Shown one piece after another: positions 1 through 7,084 of a DNA stretch of 9,814 nucleotides. The notes under the pieces are model-generated. The model was not told the origin of the DNA, searched no databases, and was given only the letters and a program-made list of their open reading frames with translations. The DNA is from Veillonella sp. (GTDB lineage: Bacteria; Bacillota; Negativicutes; Veillonellales; Veillonellaceae). The stretch covers positions 1 through 9,814 of the forward strand of contig NZ_DXLG01000004.1 in the NCBI RefSeq assembly GCF_019414865.1, written 5' to 3'. Each line of letters opens with the position of its first letter. The first letter of the stretch is position 1. Both the position numbers and the translations under genes were made by a program.

Positions 1-45
1 ATTATATGTAATATACAACCGTACAAATATGGTTATGATTCATAG

Positions 46-999
46 TTAATAATACAATTTAACCAATAACCTCTTTATATATTGTTTGCACTTCCACAAT
101 GGATTATGACTGGTATCAGCCGTATGATCTAATACATAGTGTTTATATTGTGTGAGTAAATCTTTATACTCTGTCTTACATTTATTTGCACAGACTCTAC
201 GAGATAATTCCACATAGGAATTTAATAGATACAATTGCAGCTCGTTCTCTACACTACTACAGTGATTCATAAGATAATCACTCATATATATATGGGACTC
301 TACTGTATCTGTCATAAAACGTCTACTGAAATTAGCCATTATACTACCAGCGCGTTGTACATAATAATAAAGGGGTTCATTTACTGTTACTATAGTATTA
401 GCATTTAAAAATAGCCTGAAAATAGTAAAATTATCCTCTTGAACTCTCCCCTTTGGAAAACGAACTAATACTGTCCCATTGAATAACTCAGATTTAAAAA
501 GTTTATTCCATACTACATTGAGATCGAATGGTTCAGTTTTTAATAGATAATATCTCAACATATCCATGCCTGTGAAAGTTCGTTTATCATCTTGAACAGA
601 CATAGTATGTATACTAATATCATCAGCTTCTCTGTAGATATAGTAATTACAAGATACCATATCAGCATTGGTACTATTCGCTACAGTAAGCAATCTTTCA
701 CACATTGTATTTTCTATAAAATCATCACTATCAACGAATAAAATATAGTCTCCTGTAACATGATCTAAACCATAATTACGAGCATCGGAAAGCCCGCCAT
801 TTTCCTTATGAAAGACCTTTATGCGTTTATCCTTCGCTGCATAAGAATCGGCAATAGAACCGCTACAATCGGTTGCTCCATCATCGACTAAAATAATTTC
901 TAAATTTTGATAGGTTTGATTAAGTATTGATTGAATACATTTATCAACATACTGTTCAACATTATAAATAGGAACAATAATAGAAATTAATGGCTCCAT
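46..999 (-). CDS. GT2 family glycosyltransferase
   Basis: This 317-residue protein is a GT-A fold family 2 glycosyltransferase that adds a sugar from a nucleotide-sugar donor to a growing lipid-linked glycan at the inner face of the cytoplasmic membrane. The N-terminus PLISIIVPIYN (3-13), the VDDGATD segment (38-44), ENGGLSDARN (66-75) and the metal-binding DSDD (90-93) are the classic GT2 signature. The C-terminal 150 residues are divergent and do not reveal donor or acceptor. The ATG start is preceded by AAAGGA with 8 nt spacing, and this site overlaps the stop codon of the upstream licD gene, 4 nt away, so the two are probably translationally coupled. The gene ends in TAA at 46-48. It is the last gene visible in the operon. 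Galf transfer is possible because glf lies upstream, but nothing in the protein itself shows it. The family call is secure; sugar specificity is unknown. Confidence 0.93.
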   Translation of the reverse strand: MEPLISIIVPIYNVEQYVDKCIQSILNQTYQNLEIILVDDGATDCSGSIADSYAAKDKRIKVFHKENGGLSDARNYGLDHVTGDYILFVDSDDFIENTMCERLLTVANSTNADMVSCNYYIYREADDISIHTMSVQDDKRTFTGMDMLRYYLLKTEPFDLNVVWNKLFKSELFNGTVLVRFPKGRVQEDNFTIFRLFLNANTIVTVNEPLYYYVQRAGSIMANFSRRFMTDTVESHIYMSDYLMNHCSSVENELQLYLLNSYVELSRRVCANKCKTEYKDLLTQYKHYVLDHTADTSHNPLWKCKQYIKRLLVKLYY

Positions 1000-1003
1000 A
1001 TAC

Positions 1004-1825
1004 TTAATCCTTTCGATTTATCTTATAAGCAACAATATTATGTCCACAGCGTTGATCCTCAGGAGGCATCTGCATATAGTCATCATACATATTATCTAGA
1101 TATTCTCTCCAACAGGACATAACAGAGAATGATTGGTCTTCAAATTCAATAGTAGTCATCTTCTCAAAATCCTGTTTAGGCAATCGTTCCTTTACACCTT
1201 CACCCCAGGCAATTACACCAACATACTCTGATTTAGTATAGTCATAAGATTTAGCCAAACGATCCATGATATCGATACAACGTTGTTTACCAAATAAACG
1301 GCACAATGGAACAATAACTAATTTACCTAAAGCATGAATAAGAGATTTCCCCTTAAACAGTTTAGCGCTAGCTAATGTAAGTATTTTTTGATAAAAAATC
1401 GATTTATCATAAATCTCTTTCATAATGGACATATCTTCACTAAATCCATCAACAGGGAAAATATCTATCCATAAATACTTGCTACGTAATGTATTAGAAT
1501 ATGTATTTTCACAAGGAATATTTTTATTGATGATAGCCGCATAGGTTGCATCCAAACTATGATTGATAGGATTAGCAATTAGCTCTAATCCATCGTGATC
1601 ATAGTGCTCTTTTAACGTTAATAACCGTTCATAATCAGGTCTTGGCATGCAAACATCAATATCATCATCCCAAGGTATAAACCCTTTATGTCGAGCTGCA
1701 CCTATTAATGTGCCATAACATAAACTATATTTTAAATTATATTTTTTGCAAAATTGGTCAAAATCCTTGAGAAGATTTAACTCTTCTAGCTGAACTTCTC
1801 GTAAAGATAATTGTTGCATACTCAT
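1004..1825 (-). CDS. LicD-family phosphotransferase (second copy)
   Basis: This protein of about 273 residues belongs to the LicD/FKRP nucleotidyltransferase-fold family, whose characterised members transfer phosphocholine, or other phospho-alcohols from CDP donors, to cell-surface glycans. The diagnostic core is GTLIGAARHKG (38-48) followed by PWDDDIDV (51-58), whose acidic residues coordinate metal; the C-terminal MPPEDQRCGHN matches the usual LicD ending. It sits directly downstream of the cytidylyltransferase fusion, 11 nt away, which fits use of the CDP-linked product of that enzyme. The start is ambiguous: TTG at 1828, ATG at 1825 and ATG at 1819 are in frame. The GGGA upstream is about 4 nt from ATG 1825 and 10 nt from ATG 1819, and too close to the TTG, so 1825 is given. 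It is clearly divergent from the other LicD protein (4264-5118) outside the core, so the two probably differ in acceptor or donor. The phospho-substituent is not known. Confidence 0.9.
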   Translation of the reverse strand: MSMQQLSLREVQLEELNLLKDFDQFCKKYNLKYSLCYGTLIGAARHKGFIPWDDDIDVCMPRPDYERLLTLKEHYDHDGLELIANPINHSLDATYAAIINKNIPCENTYSNTLRSKYLWIDIFPVDGFSEDMSIMKEIYDKSIFYQKILTLASAKLFKGKSLIHALGKLVIVPLCRLFGKQRCIDIMDRLAKSYDYTKSEYVGVIAWGEGVKERLPKQDFEKMTTIEFEDQSFSVMSCWREYLDNMYDDYMQMPPEDQRCGHNIVAYKINRKD

Positions 1826-1836
1826 CAAATCCCATA

Positions 1837-3171
1837 CTAAATTACAGTAACATCGGTATCAGATACAAACTTATTGAGGACGCGTACCTCTTCAATCATA
1901 TCTTGATGGCTCATCAAGAAGCTTTCAGAGTCCTCTCTAATACATTTTAAGAACTCAACGATTTCATATCGTAAGCCTTCACCTTCAAACTTATAGAAGT
2001 ATTTTTGGTTTAAGTTCACATCTTCAAAACGCAATTCAAAGAATTCTGTTTTCCACCAAGGCGCTGGTACATAAATATATCCTTTAGAACCAGATATAAC
2101 TAAATCTCCCTCTGCCTTAGCATTGATTGCCACAGTAGCGGAGGCCATAGCATCATCATAAAGAAAATTAATCTTTGATAAAATATCGACATCGTCAACC
2201 TTATGACTTATAAAATCAACGCGATTATAATCAAATCCTAGGAGTTTAAAGATAGCTAATAATGGATAGGATGCTAAGGATAAAATACTACCACCAGCTA
2301 TTCTAATTTGATTAGCCAAATCTTCCCCCAAAACTTGTGTAAAATTAGCCTCTACATTAAAGATTTTACCAATTTTTCCACTACGGGCCATGGCAATTAA
2401 CTTATTAAAAGCAGGGCTATACGCTGTTTTTAAGCCTTCCATTAATACTAAGTTGGAAGATTTCGCTAACTCCATCAAGCGTAATGTTTCATCAAGGTCA
2501 CTACTAAATGGAAATTCTGTTAATACATGTTTTCTAGCTTGTAGTGCTTTTTCAATATACGCACCACGTTTAGATAAAGGCATATTAATATATACCGCAT
2601 CTACCTCATCTAGTAACTTTTCAGATGAACAAAATTGCTCTAAATCATTAAACTGGTATGATTTATAGATAGTATCAGTCTCATCTGCCTCTGTGTACCC
2701 ACCTATAATATCAATACCACTAACAAATTTAGACTCATCTAAAAATCTGTCCAAAATAACTTCATTACCAATAATACCTAATCTAACATTCTCAGAATTT
2801 CTGATTTGAGTACTAGAAATACCTTGTGTTCTTGGTAGGTAAACTACCTTACAATACTCATTTAAATAATCAAAATAGCCTTCCCAATCAGATCCAACAG
2901 TAAATATATCTACATTAAAACGTTTGATATCATCTATTTTTTGGCCAAAATATTCTTCTACTACAATTTCATCTGCAAAACCTGTAGCACGCACATTATC
3001 TATGCGCGTCATTAAAGAATCACGAACATTAAATTTGCCTCTAGATTTATCAAAATAGTCGGATGTAACCCCAACAATAAGATAATCACCTAATGCTTTT
3101 GCATTCTTTAATAGATTATAATGTCCCTCATGAAACAAATCATATGTTCCATATGTTATCACTTTTACCAT
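1837..3171 (-). CDS. Fusion: TagD-like cytidylyltransferase + Gfo/Idh/MocA-type domain
   Basis: This 444-residue protein joins two domains. Residues 1-125 resemble glycerol-3-phosphate cytidylyltransferase TagD: ITYGTYDLFHEGH (5-17) carries the HxGH nucleotide-binding motif, followed by GSDWEG (93-98) and RTQGISST (114-121). TagD itself is about 129 residues, so the domain is complete. Such enzymes make CDP-alcohols from an alcohol phosphate and CTP. Residues 130-444 have the layout of a Gfo/Idh/MocA oxidoreductase: a Rossmann start LGIIGNE (131-137), NMPLSKRGAYIEKAL (196-210), RKHVLTEFP (213-221), AGGSILSLASYP (292-303) and a C-terminal EGLRYEIVEFLKCI (398-411). Key family residues are altered: the EKP lysine is F220, the third Rossmann glycine is E137, and the usual Asp of the GG-x-x-x-D motif is S298. 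Either the domain has unusual chemistry or it is non-catalytic. The ATG is 1 nt after the aminotransferase stop, with AGG 9 nt upstream. The substrate is unknown; glycerol phosphate or an amino-alcohol phosphate are guesses. Confidence 0.88.
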   Translation of the reverse strand: MVKVITYGTYDLFHEGHYNLLKNAKALGDYLIVGVTSDYFDKSRGKFNVRDSLMTRIDNVRATGFADEIVVEEYFGQKIDDIKRFNVDIFTVGSDWEGYFDYLNEYCKVVYLPRTQGISSTQIRNSENVRLGIIGNEVILDRFLDESKFVSGIDIIGGYTEADETDTIYKSYQFNDLEQFCSSEKLLDEVDAVYINMPLSKRGAYIEKALQARKHVLTEFPFSSDLDETLRLMELAKSSNLVLMEGLKTAYSPAFNKLIAMARSGKIGKIFNVEANFTQVLGEDLANQIRIAGGSILSLASYPLLAIFKLLGFDYNRVDFISHKVDDVDILSKINFLYDDAMASATVAINAKAEGDLVISGSKGYIYVPAPWWKTEFFELRFEDVNLNQKYFYKFEGEGLRYEIVEFLKCIREDSESFLMSHQDMIEEVRVLNKFVSDTDVTVI

Positions 3172-3172
3172 A

Positions 3173-4249
3173 TTATTTACCTGTAATCTCTTTAATGACT
3201 GATTTCATTGTTTCTACGATCATTTTATTATCCTCAATGGTTGTATCACCAATATGAGCAACGCGTAGTACATAGTCTTCATTAACGCCACCCGTAGGAT
3301 TTACAAAAATATCATATTTGTCCTTCAAAATTGTAAATACATCTTTAGCAATTGGTTGTTCAAAACGAATAGGTGTAACCGCATTACTGATAGTAAAAGC
3401 AGGAAGAGATACTGGTAGTTCTTTAATTCTATTTCTGAAATCTTTTGCCACACTATCAATACGAGATAAATAGTTTTCAAAACCTTCTTCTTCAATTAAA
3501 TGTAATGCTTTATTCATTTCTAAACATACCCCAACAGCAGGTGTGAATGGTGTTTGACCTCTTGTAAAGTTCTTTATATATTGGTTGAAATCAAAATAAA
3601 GATTCTTAATGTGATTATTTTTTACACGTTCCTCATATAATCTGTCACTAATTACAATAGGAGATATACCTGGTGCAATACAAAGTCCTTTTTGGGAACT
3701 CAAAATAGTAACATCAATATTATTACCAGCCATATCATAATGATCGATTAAGAACGAACTAATTGCATCAATCACTAAGTACGCTTGTTTCTTTTTAGCA
3801 AAGCTACTTAATAAATTAATATCATATAGCTGTGCTGTAGAAGTTTCATCAATATTAGCAATAACAAAGGTAAATGATTGTTCTTCTACTGCATCAAAGT
3901 GTTTAGCAGTCAACGCCTCGCCATCTTCTAATTTAATCACAGTATGAGAAATCTCATGGAGTTCGCATAAATCAACAAAACGTTGCCCAAAAGTACCACC
4001 ATTAATAACTAGTACATGGTCAGTTTCATTCATACAATTCATAATAGTAGCTTCTAATGCGCCTGTACCAGAAGCTGTTAAGTAGATGGATTTATAGCTT
4101 TCTGGTGCATTCATAAACTTTTTGAGCAGTTTATCTGAGTCTAACATAACTTCAGAAAATTCTGCTGTTCTAAAATAAGGAACTTGTTGATGTCTTACAT
4201 CAAGAATTTCCTTTCTCATTTGTGTTGGTCCTACTGTAAATAGTTTCAT
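3173..4249 (-). CDS. Class V PLP-dependent aminotransferase
   Basis: This 358-residue protein is a fold-type I, class V aminotransferase of the alanine-glyoxylate / 2-aminoethylphosphonate transaminase group. It starts with LFTVGPTQ (3-10) and PYFRTAEF (24-31); TASGTGALEA (58-67) is the phosphate-binding region, VIDAISSF (159-166) carries the Asp that contacts the pyridine nitrogen, SSQKG (184-188) holds the Schiff-base lysine K187, and LRVAHIGD (328-335) supplies the substrate-carboxylate arginine R329. All catalytic residues are present. It lies between a licD gene and the cytidylyltransferase fusion, so it probably aminates a small aldehyde or ketone that becomes a CDP-activated amino alcohol; candidates are phosphonoacetaldehyde, a glycolaldehyde derivative or a dihydroxyacetone derivative. 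No phosphonate gene (PepM, Ppd) is in the window. A longer frame opens at 4276, but ATG 4249 is preferred: GAGGGG lies 8 nt upstream and the protein begins there at the conserved motif. Its RBS abuts the upstream licD stop. Substrate is not predictable. Confidence 0.92.
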   Translation of the reverse strand: MKLFTVGPTQMRKEILDVRHQQVPYFRTAEFSEVMLDSDKLLKKFMNAPESYKSIYLTASGTGALEATIMNCMNETDHVLVINGGTFGQRFVDLCELHEISHTVIKLEDGEALTAKHFDAVEEQSFTFVIANIDETSTAQLYDINLLSSFAKKKQAYLVIDAISSFLIDHYDMAGNNIDVTILSSQKGLCIAPGISPIVISDRLYEERVKNNHIKNLYFDFNQYIKNFTRGQTPFTPAVGVCLEMNKALHLIEEEGFENYLSRIDSVAKDFRNRIKELPVSLPAFTISNAVTPIRFEQPIAKDVFTILKDKYDIFVNPTGGVNEDYVLRVAHIGDTTIEDNKMIVETMKSVIKEITGK

Positions 4250-4263
4250 AATATAATCCCCTC

Positions 4264-5118
4264 TTATTGTTTCCAATATACTCTATAGTTATGATGCGGT
4301 ACCTGGCGATCTTCAGGTGGTACTTCCATATAATTATTGTACAAATGACTTAAATAGAAATCGCTATCTGTAAGTCCCCAAAACTCAGTATCCTCAAAAG
4401 GATATAAACTTCTATTATCAAACAAGGTCTTTTCATAGACCTCTCGTTTATTACCACTTGCACAATCAACGAGAACACTTATATATTCCGCATCTGAAAA
4501 TGGATACTGTTGTGCATCTTGGTTAATCTTTTTAATTAAACTTGTAGTTGGCAAAAAATGCATTAAGCTGATGGCACCAAATTTCAAGAATGTACGAATA
4601 TAACCTTTTAGCTTAGCAAAGCTACCTTTAGAGTCTACGTAGCGATTGCTAAATGTAAACTTCATAGACGACCCATGGAACAACAAGTTTAAAAGTTGTT
4701 GGTGTCTAAAAAGTTTTTGTTGTGCCTGTGTATCATCTGGTAACCCATCCATAGGGAAAATATCTATAAATACACCTGCTTTATCAAAATTACGCCATAA
4801 TGTATTATCAATCATAACTGTTTCTTGATCGAATACCTTTGCCATTGTATAGGTGTAACTATCATCGTTTTCAATAGAATATACTTGATATCTTGGATTA
4901 TGGTCATTATATAACTTAATAAAACGATTATAATCATCCCGTGGCATCATAATATCAATATCATCATCCCATGGAATAAAACCTTTATGTCTAACAGCCC
5001 CCAACATCGTTCCATAGGCTAATACATATCGAATATCATGTGTATCACAAAAATGTGCCACATCTTTTAAAATATCTAAAGCGACACGCTTAATTTCCGA
5101 AAAACCAATTTCTCGCAT
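4264..5118 (-). CDS. LicD-family phosphotransferase (first copy)
   Basis: This protein of about 284 residues is a LicD/FKRP-family enzyme, expected in the cytoplasm to move a phospho-alcohol from a CDP donor to a glycan. It shows GTMLGAVRHKG (36-46), PWDDDID (49-55), DIFPMDGLP in the middle, and the C-terminal VPPEDRQVPHHN typical of the family. It opens the cassette that continues with the aminotransferase, the cytidylyltransferase fusion and a second LicD. The start could be TTG 5121 or ATG 5118: a GGAG lies 7 nt before the TTG and 10 nt before the ATG. The ATG is given by convention, and the difference is one residue. It lies 32 nt after the DUF4422 gene and 14 nt before the aminotransferase start. 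It shares the core motifs with the 1004-1825 protein but differs substantially elsewhere, so it is not a recent duplicate. The transferred group is unknown. Confidence 0.91.
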   Translation of the reverse strand: MREIGFSEIKRVALDILKDVAHFCDTHDIRYVLAYGTMLGAVRHKGFIPWDDDIDIMMPRDDYNRFIKLYNDHNPRYQVYSIENDDSYTYTMAKVFDQETVMIDNTLWRNFDKAGVFIDIFPMDGLPDDTQAQQKLFRHQQLLNLLFHGSSMKFTFSNRYVDSKGSFAKLKGYIRTFLKFGAISLMHFLPTTSLIKKINQDAQQYPFSDAEYISVLVDCASGNKREVYEKTLFDNRSLYPFEDTEFWGLTDSDFYLSHLYNNYMEVPPEDRQVPHHNYRVYWKQ

Positions 5119-5150
5119 CAAAAAATTTCTCCATAATATAAATAGGTCTA

Positions 5151-5909
5151 TTATTTAAAGAATTTTCTTTTTAAGAATAAGCCACCTTTTTTCAACCAAT
5201 TTTGTGGCTCCATAAAGGATACATTTTGTTCTTTATAGTCGATGTTATTTGCTTCAATCCATACGTCGAGCAAGATTTCGCTTACAAAACCATAAATACG
5301 CGCTTCGTATGTATCGTAATTGGAAATATCGACGCGATGTTCGATTTCCTCCAAGATGGAGAACATCCACTCGCAGTATTGATCAAATAGGTCGCGGCGC
5401 ATAACAAACATATTGAACATATGCGCCCATGTGCGATTGCAAACTTTTGTGAAAGCAGCGCTATATTCTGGATATTTTTCAGCGATGATTTGCTCTGCCG
5501 CATCAAGGCCGTCGCTGTGATGGGCATGATTATAGTGAGAACGATTAGATTCAATATAATATTTACGCTTATCTGCTACCACAACAGGATACTCTGAAAG
5601 TATTTTTTCCCATTCTGGACCTGTAAGAATTTGATTCTTTTTGTCCTCTACGGAACGCACCTCTTTGCGCGTAAAGTATCGTCTGTAATGAACAAGACCG
5701 ATATAGTCCGCATCAAGGTTTTTCCAAGCCCAATACAGGCCTGTTAATTCACAATAATTCGCATTTTTTGAGGAGATATTATCTCCTGTATGATCGCCGG
5801 TATAACCAATATCAGCTTTGCCTTCTCTACCTACATGGATTGGCATATATACGGAATCCTCTGGCATCCAATATTGCTTATGGGTGGCTACTAAAATCTT
5901 AATATTCAC
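5151..5909 (-). CDS. DUF4422 glycosyltransferase
   Basis: This 252-residue protein belongs to the DUF4422 family, found in capsule and O-antigen loci and regarded as glycosyltransferases. Characteristic segments are KILVATHK (4-11), NYCELTGLYWAWKN (51-64), GLVHYRRYF (71-79), MFNMFVM (164-170) and YGFVSEILL (206-214). No signal peptide or membrane segment is visible; a cluster of basic residues at the C-terminus (KKGGLFLKRKFFK) could help membrane association. The start codon is GTG, well supported by AGGAGAG 5 nt upstream. It follows glf by 61 nt, the largest gap in the operon, in which I see no convincing promoter or terminator. The position next to glf makes galactofuranosyl transfer an attractive but unproven role. 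Base composition is high for the window (a sampled line, 5341-5400, is 50 % GC), unlike the licD genes downstream. The family call is firm; donor and acceptor are unknown. Confidence 0.9.
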   Translation of the reverse strand: MNIKILVATHKQYWMPEDSVYMPIHVGREGKADIGYTGDHTGDNISSKNANYCELTGLYWAWKNLDADYIGLVHYRRYFTRKEVRSVEDKKNQILTGPEWEKILSEYPVVVADKRKYYIESNRSHYNHAHHSDGLDAAEQIIAEKYPEYSAAFTKVCNRTWAHMFNMFVMRRDLFDQYCEWMFSILEEIEHRVDISNYDTYEARIYGFVSEILLDVWIEANNIDYKEQNVSFMEPQNWLKKGGLFLKRKFFK

Positions 5910-5970
5910 TAGTACTCTCCTACATGAGTGTTGTCTCTCAAGTCTATCTACTTACCATATGAAAACTTGG

Positions 5971-7074
5971 TTAGGCTAACTCCTTTTCTACTAATGCCAA
6001 AGCGCTAGCAATAACCTTATCCATATCGTAATATTTATATTCCCCTAAACGACCACCAAAGATAACATTGGAAATCGTTTCAGCCTTTTTAACATATTTT
6101 GCGTAAAGGTCTAAATTCTTTACATCGTTCACTGGATAATAGGCTTCTTCGCCAATTTTCCAGTCTTTTGGATATTCTTTTGTTACATATGTAACAGGTT
6201 GTGTACCAAATTCAAAATGCTTATGTTCAATAATGCGAGTATACGGAATGTCCCCTTCTGTATAGTTCACAACGGCAACACCTTGATGATTTTCCTCTTC
6301 AAGACGTTCAGTTTCAAAGTGAAGACCACGATATTCCAATACACCTTCAGAGTAATCAAAATACTCATCAATAGGACCTGTATAGATAATCTTATCTGCC
6401 AAGGCTTCATATTCATCACGATGTTTGAGGAAGTCTACACCTAAACGAACTTCGATGCCCTCTAACATGCGTTCAATCATCTTGGTATAACCGCCCATAG
6501 GAATGCCTTGAAAACGGTCATTAAAGTAATTGTTATCATAGGTATAACGAACTGGTAAACGCTTAATAATGAAAGCTGGCAATTCTGTACATTTACGGCC
6601 CCATTGTTTTTCCGTATACCCTTTGATGAGTTTTTCGTAAATGTCTGTACCTACAAGGCTAATAGCTTGCTCTTCTAAGTTCTTTGGTTCACTTGTAATA
6701 GCAGCCCGTTGCTTTGTAATGATATCCTGTGCCTCTTTTGGAGTTCGAATATTCCACATTTTGGAGAAGGTATTCATATTAAAAGGCAAATTGTACATTT
6801 CACCTTTATAGTTCGCTACAGGACTATTTACATAGTGATTGAACTCAGCAAATTGATTCACATAATCCCACACATGCTTTAAGGATGTATGGAAAATATG
6901 CGCACCATACACGTGAATGTTAATATCGTCTTTGCTTTCACAATACAGATTACCTGCTATATGATTACGACGATCGATAACAAGTACAGATTTACCACGC
7001 TTGTGCGCCTCATGGGCAAATACAGCACCAAATGGGCCCGCCCCAACTACTAAATAATCAAATTGTTTTTTCAT
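5971..7074 (-). CDS. glf: UDP-galactopyranose mutase
   Basis: Glf is a flavoenzyme that interconverts UDP-galactopyranose and UDP-galactofuranose in the cytoplasm, providing the Galf donor for surface glycans. The 367-residue protein is full length and closely follows the E. coli and Klebsiella enzymes: an FAD-binding start YLVVGAGPFGAVFA (7-20), VIDRRNHIAGN (32-42), YGAHIFHT (56-63), NLPFNMNTF (95-103), GYTEKQWGR (152-160), PVRYTYDNNYFNDRFQGIP (174-192), PYTRIIEHKHF (277-287) and FGGRLGEYKYYDM (339-351). The arginines in GYTEKQWGR and YTRIIEH are conserved in the family. The ATG is preceded by AAGGA with 7 nt spacing, overlapping the stop of the acyltransferase gene. No galE is in the window, so UDP-Gal must come from elsewhere. 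Presence of glf implies that the polysaccharide contains Galf, added by the DUF4422 or GT2 enzyme or by one encoded beyond the window. Confidence 0.98.
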   Translation of the reverse strand: MKKQFDYLVVGAGPFGAVFAHEAHKRGKSVLVIDRRNHIAGNLYCESKDDINIHVYGAHIFHTSLKHVWDYVNQFAEFNHYVNSPVANYKGEMYNLPFNMNTFSKMWNIRTPKEAQDIITKQRAAITSEPKNLEEQAISLVGTDIYEKLIKGYTEKQWGRKCTELPAFIIKRLPVRYTYDNNYFNDRFQGIPMGGYTKMIERMLEGIEVRLGVDFLKHRDEYEALADKIIYTGPIDEYFDYSEGVLEYRGLHFETERLEEENHQGVAVVNYTEGDIPYTRIIEHKHFEFGTQPVTYVTKEYPKDWKIGEEAYYPVNDVKNLDLYAKYVKKAETISNVIFGGRLGEYKYYDMDKVIASALALVEKELA

Positions 7075-7084
7075 ATGTATATCC

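Noticed and set aside
1..45. Weak AACC/GGTT inverted repeat after the GT2 stop as an operon terminator.
   Set aside because: Four base pairs with a 10-base loop and no T run; transcription probably continues beyond the window.
2390..2668. Plus-strand 92-codon open frame.
   Set aside because: Lies wholly inside the cytidylyltransferase fusion gene on the opposite strand; no protein family features. The other short open frames opposite or within the genes were dismissed for the same reason.
3173..4249. Assignment of the aminotransferase as PhnW (2-aminoethylphosphonate transaminase).
   Set aside because: Its motifs fit the broader alanine-glyoxylate group at least as well, and no other phosphonate gene is in the window.
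4250..4276. Nine-residue N-terminal extension of the aminotransferase.
   Set aside because: It overlaps the upstream licD coding end, whereas ATG 4249 has a good GAGGGG site and begins at the conserved LFTVGPT motif.
5282..5554. Minus-strand 90-codon open frame inside the DUF4422 gene.
   Set aside because: Alternative frame of a well-supported gene, no RBS or recognisable motif.
5910..5970. 61-nt gap between glf and the DUF4422 gene as a site of an internal promoter or terminator.
   Set aside because: No convincing -35/-10 pair, and only a 4-bp stem without a T run.
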